From: CAYWMP01 sp964459445
Lineage (GTDB): Bacteria; Desulfobacterota; DSM-4660; Desulfatiglandales; HGW-15
Direction of reading: 5' to 3'
Length of the DNA stretch: 35,787 bases
Assembly (NCBI GenBank): GCA_964459445.1
Contig: CAYWMP010000043.1
Coordinates: forward strand, 1 to 35,787
A program made the translations under genes and the position numbers. The notes beneath the pieces were generated by a model. That model ran no database searches. It was given only the letters and a program-made list of their open reading frames with translations, and was not told the origin of the DNA. Shown in pieces: positions 8,509-16,453 of the stretch (its first letter is position 1; every line of letters starts with the position of its first letter).

Positions 8509-9927
8509 ATGTCAAATTCTACAAATATTCAACAAATACACAAAAAACTCTACACCGTTGGTCATGCCGTGTTGCGGGTCAATGGCAACAATACACACAG
8601 CGGCAACCTCTCGATGCGCGATCCTAATAACCCGGATATATTTTATATCACGGCTTCCGGTTCTCAAGGCGGCGCCCTGACCCCAAGAGATATTGTGCCC
8701 GTGCGTCTTTCCGGTGTGAGTTGGGGGGATGCAAGGGCCTCCTCAGAATCCAATATTCACCGAAGGATTCTGAGTATTCCGGGCGTAAATGCATGTCTTC
8801 ACTGTCATTTAATTGTCTGCACCGTCATCACCTTTGATTCCAAAGAAAGGCAGATTTTCCTCAGATATCTGGGCACCGACAGCAAGGGGCGAGAGGAATT
8901 CCTTTTCCAACCGGTGGACCTCCAAGGTGCCTCCATTGTCGGCGGCGTGAAAGTGGGCACATACAAGCAACCGGTGGGCTCACCCGAAATGGAAGAAAGA
9001 ATCCCAAACTACCTCAAAGATGCCTCCTTGACACTTGTTCGAGGCCACGGTCCCTTTTCAAGAGGGGCATCCATTGAAGAATGCCTCTATCGTCTTGGCG
9101 TCCTTGAAGGAAGTGCCATGGTGGCACTCTGTCTCAGACGAAGGGGTCTGGATATTGGGAAAATTCAACAGAGGATCATGACTCAAGGTTACGAATCGGT
9201 CTTCCCCTTTCACCCCCATCGACTGGATGTGGAAAACCTGAATGAGAGACAGGTGGCCGACAAGTCTACCCTATCCGATTTCGCCTATTGGCTGGCCTAC
9301 AACTATAATTTCGGGATCGGCGCTTACGGCACAGGCTCCATGAGCCAAAAAGTGACGGCAAAGGAAATCATCTATTGTCCCATGTCCGCCGTTCCCGAAA
9401 ACATGGATTTCCCACTATATCGAATTTCATTGGAGAAAGGTGAAGATGACTCCCTTGATCTCTCACTCCACAAACTGATATACAGTCATACCAACTATAC
9501 AACCTGTATGATCACTTCAAGCCCCATGGCAAACGCAGAAGGCATGGCCAGCCTCGCGGAGAGGTTTGGCATGGATGTACTACTCGGCGAGAAGGAAAGC
9601 ATCCCCTATTCCGCTGAAGATCATCCGGTTGTCTTTCCCATAGATGCAGAAGCCATTTACCTCAATCCAAGACTCGGACTGGTGGATGTATCTTGTCTTA
9701 AGGTTGATTCGCCGGAAAATCCCATTCTTGATATGCTCCGTTGGTACAAAGGATGTTGTATTGTCGCAGGCTATGGCGTGGTCTCTGTTGGGGACACAAC
9801 CCTGGAGCAGACTGCCCACAATGTGGCCTCAGCAGAGAGGATCGGGCGGTTCCGCATGGAAGTATTTGCCAATGAAAAAATGCTCGACGGGCCGCCGCTT
9901 CAATCCTATGAGCCTGTGACCATGTGA
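8509..9927 (+). CDS. Tandem class II aldolase/adducin-domain protein
   Basis: The 472-residue protein appears to hold two class II aldolase (AraD/FucA) folds. The first (about 1-225) keeps what a zinc aldolase or epimerase needs: GNLSMRD (32-38), TASG (48-51), E80 in the catalytic position, the ligands H98 and H100 (HCH) and H180 (RGHG). The second (about 240-465) has the same layout: an N-terminal helix, GIGAYGTGSMSQKV, a central YSHTNYTTCM and a closing IVAGYGVVSVGDTT with a helical tail. It lacks the HxH zinc pair, so it is probably non-catalytic or altered. Single-domain members are about 200-260 residues, so the doubling is unusual. Being next to a sugar kinase and an AOR suggests cleavage of a sugar phosphate to an aldehyde; epimerisation is the main alternative. 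Confidence 0.72.
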   Translation: MSNSTNIQQIHKKLYTVGHAVLRVNGNNTHSGNLSMRDPNNPDIFYITASGSQGGALTPRDIVPVRLSGVSWGDARASSESNIHRRILSIPGVNACLHCHLIVCTVITFDSKERQIFLRYLGTDSKGREEFLFQPVDLQGASIVGGVKVGTYKQPVGSPEMEERIPNYLKDASLTLVRGHGPFSRGASIEECLYRLGVLEGSAMVALCLRRRGLDIGKIQQRIMTQGYESVFPFHPHRLDVENLNERQVADKSTLSDFAYWLAYNYNFGIGAYGTGSMSQKVTAKEIIYCPMSAVPENMDFPLYRISLEKGEDDSLDLSLHKLIYSHTNYTTCMITSSPMANAEGMASLAERFGMDVLLGEKESIPYSAEDHPVVFPIDAEAIYLNPRLGLVDVSCLKVDSPENPILDMLRWYKGCCIVAGYGVVSVGDTTLEQTAHNVASAERIGRFRMEVFANEKMLDGPPLQSYEPVTM

Positions 9928-9931
9928 TGCT

Positions 9932-9956
9932 GAAAGCAGGCAGCCTGTTCTTTTTG
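9932..9956 (+). terminator. Probable weak intrinsic terminator after the aldolase gene
   Basis: A short stem (agcagg/cctgtt, with one G-T wobble and further A-T pairs) is followed by ctttttgg directly after the stop codon at 9927. It would end the transporter-kinase-AOR-aldolase transcript before the UbiA operon. Confidence 0.5.
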
Positions 9957-10050
9957 GATTTTAATAAAAGGTATCACACGTCTAGAATCCTGAATCCTAC
10001 ATCTTGGACCCCGTACCCCATTGACCCATGCTTCGCTCATTTGGGGTTCT

Positions 10051-11034
10051 ATGCGGCTTTCTTCAATTATGGATGAAAAAAGATCCTCATTGAATTCCAC
10101 TTATGGAAATGCCCTCGGGCATCATCCTGTCCCTTCCACCAAAAAGCATATTCTTCAAGTATTCTTCAGCATAAGTCGCCTTCATATCACTTCGGTGGCC
10201 GCCCTTGGAGCGTTCACCTTCGGATGGTTGTTCACAAACGACTACCCTTGGTTCCTAACTGTGGTTTGCGCTCTGGACTGGTATCTTGTTAACCTGTTCA
10301 ATGTGACCGTAGATCTTGATGAAGACAGGGCTAACGCCATTGTCGGGACCGACCTAATTGTTCGAAGCCGTGCACCAATTATTGGAATAGGTTTAGGGAT
10401 TCTGGTTGTTTCTTTTGTTGTCGTACACCTTCTTTGCCCGGCCATCACGGGTCTGAGGATGGCCTTCCACATGCTGGGTGCCTGTTATAATTGGCCGATA
10501 CTCCCTGGAAAGCGTCGCTTGAAAAAGACCTATTTTTGGAAGAACAACGCTTCAGCATTTGGATTCTTGCTCACGGTTTTCGGGTATCCTCTTGCCTCCT
10601 TGGGCTATGAAAAGGGGTTCCAGGCTTTGCCTCCAGATATCACATGGGCGACCGTGGTCTTTGCCGCCACCTTTTTCTTCTTGTTTGAGCTGGGTTATGA
10701 ATTGATCTACGACTTGCGAGATAAAAGAGGCGATGCCCTCGCAGGGGTTCGAACATACGCTGTTGTTCATGGGGAAAGAACGGCGGTTCTCATTTTGGAT
10801 GGTCTCATTCTCTCTTCAATGGCAGTTCTTGCCATGGGTTATGTGCTTGCATTCGTTCCCTGGCGTATCTTCATCATGATAGGAGCCCCTCTCCCATTAT
10901 TTATCATCTATAAACGGGCCCTTCGAAGAGGCGTTTCAGCAAAGGACTGCATCGTCATCACGTGGGTGACGGTCGTCATGCTCATTATCTATCACATTTG
11001 GGTGGTAGCTGAACTACCAGGCGTGGGTTTGTAA
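10051..11034 (+). CDS. UbiA-family membrane prenyltransferase
   Basis: Polytopic membrane enzyme that moves a polyprenyl diphosphate onto an acceptor. From ATG 10051 both Mg-diphosphate motifs are present: NxxxDxxxD as NVTVDLDED (N84, D88, D92) and YDLRDKRGD (D221, D224, D228) followed by the family-typical AGVRTYAVVHG. There are about eight hydrophobic segments. ATG 10051 has a weak GGGG upstream; ATG 10069 and an upstream TTG at 10021 are alternatives. It is followed 2 bp later by a CruF-like gene. In haloarchaea a UbiA-family lycopene elongase beside CruF makes C50 carotenoids, so a role in carotenoid or other lipid prenylation is plausible. Quinone, haem or chlorophyll-type substrates are the alternatives. 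Confidence 0.82.
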   Translation: MRLSSIMDEKRSSLNSTYGNALGHHPVPSTKKHILQVFFSISRLHITSVAALGAFTFGWLFTNDYPWFLTVVCALDWYLVNLFNVTVDLDEDRANAIVGTDLIVRSRAPIIGIGLGILVVSFVVVHLLCPAITGLRMAFHMLGACYNWPILPGKRRLKKTYFWKNNASAFGFLLTVFGYPLASLGYEKGFQALPPDITWATVVFAATFFFLFELGYELIYDLRDKRGDALAGVRTYAVVHGERTAVLILDGLILSSMAVLAMGYVLAFVPWRIFIMIGAPLPLFIIYKRALRRGVSAKDCIVITWVTVVMLIIYHIWVVAELPGVGL

Positions 11035-11036
11035 GC

Positions 11037-11858
11037 ATGATAATTCTGGAAGGTATCGCTCTCTTTTTGGCCGCTCTGTATATCGTTTACCGAACGCTAA
11101 GGCACCCCAATACCAAGAAATTTATTGCCGACCTTGCCCTCATTTCTGTTGCAAGCTGGTTTGCTGAAGAGAGTTCTATACTCCTATACGGCTTCTATTC
11201 CTATAGTTCCGGTTGGCACCTGTTCGTTGCCCACGTGCCATTGCTTGTAATAGCCGTATGGCCTATTATTATTCACTCTGCGTGGGACATGGCATCTCAG
11301 TTTTCACGGTCGAGACATCGATTTGTACCCTATATTGCCGGGGCGATTGTGGGGACCGATGCCCTGTTTATCGAACCGGTTGCCGGGAATGCCGGTCTCT
11401 GGTCATGGATTGGCCCGGGCATATTCAATGCTCCCCCCATCGTAATTATCGGGTGGGCCTACTTTGCTTTCATGTGCGTTCTCCTATTGGAAAAAAACAA
11501 TCAGCGCAACAGTTCCAAAGGTTGGATCTTGGCATTCCCGCTGCTTGCAACCCTAGGAACCCACCTTCTGTTAATGGGCTCCTGGTGGGGACTGCTCCGA
11601 TGGGTTAATGTCCCTGCCGATCAAACCGTAACAGTTGGCATTGCATGGTGTCTCTCCCTAATATTGGTTTACTCTATCCTGCGACATCCTGCTGGAAAAC
11701 GGATCAAGAATGAAACGCTTTTGATTCGTCTCCCGGGCGCAATGGTTGCTTTTTCCCTACTTTTATTCAACCCCGGCGGTTCGTCTTTACTGGTTGCCTA
11801 CGGCTTTGCTTTCGTCCCTCCTTATCTCATGTTATTAGTCCGTCCCCTAAGGAAATGA
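11037..11858 (+). CDS. CruF-like carotenoid biosynthesis membrane protein (Caroten_synth family)
   Basis: A 273-residue protein with about seven membrane spans. Two stretches look like the Caroten_synth (CruF, hydratase) family: an acidic/Gly/Tyr region (WFAEESSILLYGFYSY, then HVPLLVIAVWP, about residues 40-75) and DALFIEPVAGNAGLWSW followed by NAPPIVIIGWAYF (about 102-142). In CruF-type enzymes these conserved acidic and aromatic residues line the site that adds water to the end of a carotenoid such as lycopene. Its ATG lies 2 bp after the UbiA stop, and its stop overlaps the next start (ATGA), so the three genes form one coupled operon. No phytoene synthase or desaturase is in the window. 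Assignment is by motif only. Confidence 0.62.
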   Translation: MIILEGIALFLAALYIVYRTLRHPNTKKFIADLALISVASWFAEESSILLYGFYSYSSGWHLFVAHVPLLVIAVWPIIIHSAWDMASQFSRSRHRFVPYIAGAIVGTDALFIEPVAGNAGLWSWIGPGIFNAPPIVIIGWAYFAFMCVLLLEKNNQRNSSKGWILAFPLLATLGTHLLLMGSWWGLLRWVNVPADQTVTVGIAWCLSLILVYSILRHPAGKRIKNETLLIRLPGAMVAFSLLLFNPGGSSLLVAYGFAFVPPYLMLLVRPLRK

Positions 11859-12553
11859 TACCTAGACATCAGGCATTTACGGCAAAGGAAAGGAAAATCA
11901 TCTCACAATATCGCACCCCCTATCAGGTGCAGCAGTTCCTTAATGCACTGCCCTACAACCAAGAGAAAAAAGGCGAGACGTTGCGGAGCTTCAGAAGCGT
12001 GGTTAGGCACCGCTCAGCCCATTGCCTTGAGGCGGCCTTGTCTGCAGCCGTGATTCTTGAGCAACATGGTTACCCTGCCCTGCTCCTCGATCTCCAGTCC
12101 CAGGACGATCTTGATCACGTTGTTTTTCTTTATCGAAAAAATGGAAAATGGGGCACTGTGGGACGCTCTCGCGATCCGGGCTTACACGGTAGAAAACCGG
12201 TTTTCGCGACGTTGCGGGAACTTGTGGACAGCTACGCCGATCCCTTTATCGACTTGTCGGGGCGTATCGTCGGTTTCGGTACCTGCAATCTAGAAGAACT
12301 CGATAACTACAACTGGAGGCTTTCCCAGCGAAACGTCTGGAAAGTTGAACGCTTCCTGATCGAGATGCCCCATCAACCCTTTCACATGTCCAATAAACGG
12401 TATCGATATTGGCATAAGCGCTATTTGGCCTACAAAAAGCGCTATCATCATCGCAAACCCCTCTACTATAACAACCGCGGCACCTGGACGCCGGGTTACC
12501 CCAAGAATCCATATATGAAGGGAAAACAAAGTTGCGTTGAATGCGCCTTGTAA
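11855..12553 (+). CDS. Transglutaminase-like cysteine-protease-fold protein
   Basis: A 232-residue soluble protein without a signal peptide. A Cys-His-Asp triad of the transglutaminase-like superfamily is visible: C57 in AHCLEAALSAAV, H88 in DLDHVVFLY and D107 in GRSRDPGLHG, with the characteristic HGYPALLLDL between the first two. The C-terminal tail (about 185-232) is very basic and aromatic (YRYWHKRYLAYKKRYHH) and ends CVECAL, which could bind nucleic acid or membrane. It overlaps the CruF-like gene by 4 bp (ATGA). Whether it cross-links, hydrolyses or only binds is not known, and its link with a prenyl-lipid pathway is not obvious. Confidence 0.65.
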   Translation: MIPRHQAFTAKERKIISQYRTPYQVQQFLNALPYNQEKKGETLRSFRSVVRHRSAHCLEAALSAAVILEQHGYPALLLDLQSQDDLDHVVFLYRKNGKWGTVGRSRDPGLHGRKPVFATLRELVDSYADPFIDLSGRIVGFGTCNLEELDNYNWRLSQRNVWKVERFLIEMPHQPFHMSNKRYRYWHKRYLAYKKRYHHRKPLYYNNRGTWTPGYPKNPYMKGKQSCVECAL

Positions 12554-12561
12554 TTTGGAAT

Positions 12562-12618
12562 TTGACAAACAAACCTTCTTTTTGCTAATTTAGTGGCCAA
12601 AATAAAGGTATGTTTTAG
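12562..12618 (+). promoter_or_regulatory. Candidate promoter and imperfect operator before the AAA ATPase gene
   Basis: TTGACA (12562-12567), an 18-nt spacer and TAATTT (12586-12591) resemble a sigma-70 promoter. An imperfect inverted repeat follows, with tggccaaaat pairing with atgttttagcca and enclosing the AAAGG ribosome site just before ATG 12621. It could be an operator or a translational hairpin. Confidence 0.45.
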
Positions 12619-12620
12619 CC

Positions 12621-13997
12621 ATGCTTAAAAGAATTGCCGAAAAACATTTACATAAATGGTATGCGAAAAAACGCAGGAAACCGCTGGTACTTCGAGGGGC
12701 TCGCCAGGTTGGAAAATCCACCCTGGTACGCTGTTTTTCAGAGACGAACAATCTGATATTGAATGAAGTCAATCTCGAACGGCATCTTTACCTGGATGAT
12801 ATTTTTAAAACCCTTGATATTGAGAGGATTATCAGAGAACTCGAGGCTGTAACCGGAAAAAAGGTGCAAACGCCCGGCTCAATCCTGTTTTTGGATGAGA
12901 TCCAGGCGACTCCACATGCGTTGCAAGCGCTTCGGTATTTTTACGAAGAAAAGCCCGAGGTTCCTGTAATTTCAGCGGGCTCGCTTCTCGAATTTACATT
13001 AGCGGATCATCATTTCTCGATGCCTGTAGGCCGAATCGAATACTATCATTTAGGGCCGATGACCTTTAAGGAGTTTTTAGCTGCTGTTGAACCGGAATTG
13101 AGTAAATATCTGTCCGAATTTCAACTTGCGCAAGGCATACCCGAAGCGGCTCATCGTAAGTTAATCAGACATCAGAGGGAATTTTTTTTCGTGGGCGGAA
13201 TGCCGGAAGCCGTCCATACCTACACGGAGGAAGGATCTCTGGTGGAAGTTACCGCAGTCCATCGCTCCATTGCCGAAACCTACCAGGATGATTTTTCCAA
13301 ATACGCCAAACAAAAAGATTTGGCTTTGATGCAAAAGGTTTTCCGGCAGATCCCGAGAATTCTCGGCCAAAAAGTAAAATACAGCAATGTATCACGAGAA
13401 GACAAATCCAGGAACGTTAAGGCTGTTATCGACCTTTTGACAAACGCCCGGGTCTGTCATCAGGTATTTCACAGTCATTGCTCGGGAATACCTCTATTCG
13501 CCGAGGTCAAAGAAAATACATATAAAATGCTTTTTATGGATGTGGGCATGGCCACCTATCTTTGCGGTCTGGACTGGATCACCCTCCAATCCTTTGATGA
13601 CCAATCCATAGTTAATGAAGGCAGGCTTGCTGAACAATTTATCGGCCAGCATCTTTTGGGTCCTTTTGAATCTCCGAAACTAACCTATTGGCTGAGAGAA
13701 TCCAAGTCGGCTAATGCCGAAGTAGACTATGTTATTGCTAATGGCAGCCAGATCGTTCCCATTGAAGTCAAGTCCGGGAAAAGCGGCACGCTTAAATCTT
13801 TGCAGCAATTTGTATTGAACAAGCATGCAAACCGTGCCGTCCGCTTTGATCTGAATCCCCCTGACATTCAAAATGTAAGGCATGCCGCCCGAACCCAAGA
13901 CGGCAGTCAACCGGTGGCATACACGCTCCTGTCTCTTCCTCTTTACATGGTGGAAGAACTTCAGCGGATACTGGATGAACTTCGCCTCGGAGAATGA
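12621..13997 (+). CDS. AAA ATPase with DUF4143 domain (AAA_14-DUF4143)
   Basis: A 458-residue protein of the common stand-alone AAA_14/DUF4143 family. The N-terminal ATPase has Walker A GARQVGKST (26-34), Walker B ILFLDEIQA (88-96) and an Arg-containing SAGSLLE stretch. The C-terminal domain resembles a PD-(D/E)xK nuclease fold, with VDYVI followed by PIEVKSG near residues 370-390. Members are widespread, often strain-variable and sit in accessory regions; their role is not established, though links to defence, toxin-antitoxin behaviour or DNA handling have been suggested. The gene appears monocistronic, with its own candidate promoter, and is probably a recent acquisition. Confidence 0.85.
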   Translation: MLKRIAEKHLHKWYAKKRRKPLVLRGARQVGKSTLVRCFSETNNLILNEVNLERHLYLDDIFKTLDIERIIRELEAVTGKKVQTPGSILFLDEIQATPHALQALRYFYEEKPEVPVISAGSLLEFTLADHHFSMPVGRIEYYHLGPMTFKEFLAAVEPELSKYLSEFQLAQGIPEAAHRKLIRHQREFFFVGGMPEAVHTYTEEGSLVEVTAVHRSIAETYQDDFSKYAKQKDLALMQKVFRQIPRILGQKVKYSNVSREDKSRNVKAVIDLLTNARVCHQVFHSHCSGIPLFAEVKENTYKMLFMDVGMATYLCGLDWITLQSFDDQSIVNEGRLAEQFIGQHLLGPFESPKLTYWLRESKSANAEVDYVIANGSQIVPIEVKSGKSGTLKSLQQFVLNKHANRAVRFDLNPPDIQNVRHAARTQDGSQPVAYTLLSLPLYMVEELQRILDELRLGE

Positions 13998-14120
13998 GAG
14001 AATGAGGGCCGACCTATCGATTTGCCTCTTCTAAATACCGATCCGCATCGACGAAACCCTATTAACCTGCCTAATCAATATTGATATCGAAATCCCCCAT
14101 CTGAGATGTAGAATTCATCG

Positions 14121-14172
14121 TATTTGACTTCGTCAACTATTTACTTGACATAGTCAAATAATAAGGTATCTT
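14121..14172 (+). promoter_or_regulatory. MarR-gnat promoter with two tandem palindromic operators
   Basis: Two 13-bp palindromes, ttgac-ttc-gtcaa (14123-14135) and ttgac-ata-gtcaa (14145-14157), lie 22 bp apart centre to centre, two helical turns on the same face. The second contains the -35 box TTGACA (14145-14150); TATCTT (14167-14172) is the -10 with a 16-bp spacer. MarR dimers bind such short palindromes, so the downstream MarR-GNAT protein probably represses itself here. Confidence 0.72.
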
Positions 14173-14209
14173 ATCCGTGAACGCAAACCTGGTGTTTAAG
14201 GGGGCGGCG

Positions 14210-15145
14210 ATGACAGAAAATCGGCTTCATGAAGGCGTTGATGAAATGAGAAGGTTCAACCGCTTCTACACCAAACGAATCGGCCTCCTCGATCAAGGAT
14301 TATTGAAAACCAAATTTCCACTCACCCAGGCTCGGATCATTTTTGAACTGGCCCAGCATGAAGAATCCACAGCAAGTAAACTCATTAACAAACTCGGCAT
14401 CGACGCTGGCTATCTAAGCCGTATTCTAAGGACGTTCGAAAAGGACGGCCTTATCAAGAAGGCCCGATCAAAATTCGACAGCCGCCAGCGACTACTGAAA
14501 CTCACCTTTAAAGGGAAGAAATCCTATTCAGTACTCAACAACCGGTCAAAATTGGAAATTGAAGGATTGCTGCAGGGCTTATCCGACGAAAATCGACGCA
14601 GGCTCCTAAAAGCCATGCAAACGATTGAGACCATTCTTGGGGCCAAACTGCAATCCAACGAACCCTATCTTCTCCGCTCCCACAGGCCTGGCGACATCGG
14701 ATGGATAACCCATCGCCATGGCGCGGTCTATGCCGAAGAATATGCTTTCGATGAGACTTTTGAGGCCCTCGTCGCTGAAATCCTGGCCTGTTTTATCAAG
14801 GATCATAATCCAAAACGAGAACGCATCTGGATAGCTGAACAGGATGGAGAGCAGGTCGGATCGGTGATGATCGTGGATGCACGGGATCAACTAGCCCAGC
14901 TTCGCCTCCTCTTTGTCGATCCAAAAGCCAGAGGCAAAGGCATCGGGAAGCGGCTCATCGATGAGTGCATCAATTTTGCGAAACGCAATAAATATCAAAA
15001 AATCAAATTGTGGACGCAAAGCATCTTGTTGGAAGCGCGGCACTTATACTCAAAAGCAGGTTTTAAAATCATTGAAGAAGAACCGCATACCAGTTTCGGT
15101 CATGATCTGATCGCAGAGATCTGGGAACTACACCTGCGAGACTGA
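14210..15145 (+). CDS. MarR-type regulator fused to GNAT acetyltransferase
   Basis: A two-domain protein. The first about 150 residues are a MarR winged helix (TASKLINKLGIDAGYLSRIL, then a basic wing DSRQRLLKLT). The remainder is a GNAT N-acetyltransferase with the acetyl-CoA loop ARGKGIG (240-246 from ATG 14210) after the beta-4 strand LRLLFVDP. The fusion is a known architecture but its ligand and acetyl acceptor are generally unknown. ATG 14210 is chosen because AAGGGGG lies at proper distance; a GTG at 14177 has none. The two palindromes on its promoter imply autoregulation. It faces the TetR gene convergently across a long palindrome. Confidence 0.85.
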   Translation: MTENRLHEGVDEMRRFNRFYTKRIGLLDQGLLKTKFPLTQARIIFELAQHEESTASKLINKLGIDAGYLSRILRTFEKDGLIKKARSKFDSRQRLLKLTFKGKKSYSVLNNRSKLEIEGLLQGLSDENRRRLLKAMQTIETILGAKLQSNEPYLLRSHRPGDIGWITHRHGAVYAEEYAFDETFEALVAEILACFIKDHNPKRERIWIAEQDGEQVGSVMIVDARDQLAQLRLLFVDPKARGKGIGKRLIDECINFAKRNKYQKIKLWTQSILLEARHLYSKAGFKIIEEEPHTSFGHDLIAEIWELHLRD

Positions 15146-15189
15146 AAAAGTATGAGTAGCTTTAAGATTATTATCCTGCGCTATGGCGA

Positions 15190-15400
15190 AGGTCGGTTTC
15201 ATTTTTTCAAACCCTATCTCAAAAAAAATTCCACCCAACTTTGCCGTTCCCGTAGATGGGAAGGTTCACGCCACAAAACCCCTGGCAGGATAATCACTTT
15301 CCCTTGAAATGACCAGTTCTATTGAACTCTTCCATCTATGGGAACCGACACCGGTGCCTATAGATAGGGCTTGAAAAAAAGAAACCAACCGTAGCGATGA
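15190..15400. repeat. Long imperfect palindrome between convergent genes
   Basis: This occupies most of the 338-bp gene-free gap between the MarR-GNAT and TetR genes. The outer arms at about 15190-15228 and 15361-15400 match as an inverted repeat; the core 25 nt, at 15204-15228 on one side, differs at about two positions. After an internal loop, 15245-15267 pairs with 15322-15344 with few mismatches. A separate 10-bp inverted pair (attatcctgc 15170-15179, gcaggataat 15285-15294) overlaps the structure. It may be a miniature inverted-repeat element or a bidirectional transcript end. No coding sequence was seen. Confidence 0.65.
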
Positions 15401-15483
15401 TTCGTTTGAGGTAAAGCCTCTATTTCTTATTCCCGCATAACAGCGATTTCCTATAATGAAATGAACACGCCAACGAGAAGGCA

Positions 15484-16101
15484 TCAGGAATTTGGGGCCA
15501 TGCTCCTGAGAAAATCATCGATTAGAGCTGAAGCTTCTTTTTTCATTGAAAAGGCCTTTCTGTCAAAGAGCCAGATTTCGACCAGCCCCCCTACAAAGGC
15601 GCAGATAGACAGCGACGCACGATGGGGACTGAGATCCTTTCTAACCTTACCAAAGCTCTTTAGCCTCCTAAAGTCACGCTCCAACGAAGTGATAATCATC
15701 CGCAATTCCTGGCGGTTCTTTGTCAGCACCGGTTGAAGTTCTTCGGTCCACTCCGTCTTATAGTTTACCAATTCATAGAGGGCCCTGTAGCGTTTGTCTT
15801 TTTCAAAGACGGTGAGGTAGGCCAGCATCACTCCTTTTATGTCCTCCAGGCTTTCTGCGGGTATGTCCACGACCTCATCAAGCTTCATGCCCGCCGAACT
15901 CTCTATGTCGTCAGCGAGTGCGATGAAGAGCTCAACCTTGTCCCTGAAATGCCAATAAACAGCTCCTCTTGTCACCCCTGCCCTCTCCGCAATGTCGTTT
16001 AGTGTCGTCCTCACAAACCCCTTGTGAGTAAACACCTCCAGGGCTGCATCGAGGATATTTTGACGGGTCTTTTCCGCTTCTTCCTTTGTCCTTCGAGGCA
16101 T
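15484..16101 (-). CDS. TetR/AcrR-family transcriptional regulator
   Basis: A 205-residue one-component repressor. The N-terminal helix-turn-helix is typical: TRQNILDAALEVFTHKGFVRTTLNDIAERAGVTRGAVYWHF split over residues 12-52. YWHF and the length match the AcrR/TtgR branch, which often controls efflux or membrane genes. The C-terminal ligand-binding half is helical and ends DFLRSMAP. It lies 352 bp downstream of the DUF418 gene on the same strand. An AcrR-box-like palindrome precedes that gene (17588-17615), so it may repress the DUF418 gene and, if co-transcribed, itself. The small-molecule ligand cannot be predicted. Confidence 0.88.
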   Translation of the reverse strand: MPRRTKEEAEKTRQNILDAALEVFTHKGFVRTTLNDIAERAGVTRGAVYWHFRDKVELFIALADDIESSAGMKLDEVVDIPAESLEDIKGVMLAYLTVFEKDKRYRALYELVNYKTEWTEELQPVLTKNRQELRMIITSLERDFRRLKSFGKVRKDLSPHRASLSICAFVGGLVEIWLFDRKAFSMKKEASALIDDFLRSMAPNS

Positions 16102-16179
16102 TTCCTTAATCCTCTATTCTTTATCATTAGTGTCCGAAATAGACATTTATTCACTCTCTAATGTGCTCTGTAGAAAAGA

Positions 16180-16410
16180 ATATTTACCGCCCGTTCGCTT
16201 CGCTCTCTTGAGACGCCGAGATCGCTGAGATTTATTTATACTATTTTCCCCTGAGAGGCGGGAAAATAATATGAATCAGGCCCTTCGGACAAAAGCAAAT
16301 ACCTTTATCAGAATTCCCCTCTCAGGAATTCTGATAAATGTCTTTCTTTGCGTTCTTTGCCCTTCGACCTTGCTCAGGGCCGTGAGCTTGTCGAACGGCG
16401 ACTTTGCGGT
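16180..16410. repeat. Composite intergenic repeat with nested palindrome
   Basis: This lies in the 352-bp gap between the DUF418 and TetR genes. The left part (gacgccgagatcgctgag, about 16213-16230) and right part (tttctttgcgttctttgc, 16343-16360) resemble the arms of the repeat copies at 2350 and 22700. Between them are two perfect hairpins: tattttccc/gggaaaata (16242-16250/16260-16268) and a 14-bp stem at 16304-16317/16325-16338. The right arm is interrupted after CTTTGC (16355-16360) by a palindromic unit (ttcgac at 16363-16368 pairing with gtcgaa at 16390-16395). CTTTGC then reappears at 16402-16407 and the arm resumes with GGT. No gene was found. Confidence 0.6.
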
Positions 16411-16453
16411 GAAACCGTCTTTGGACAATAGAGATTTTTTATATCAAATCAAT

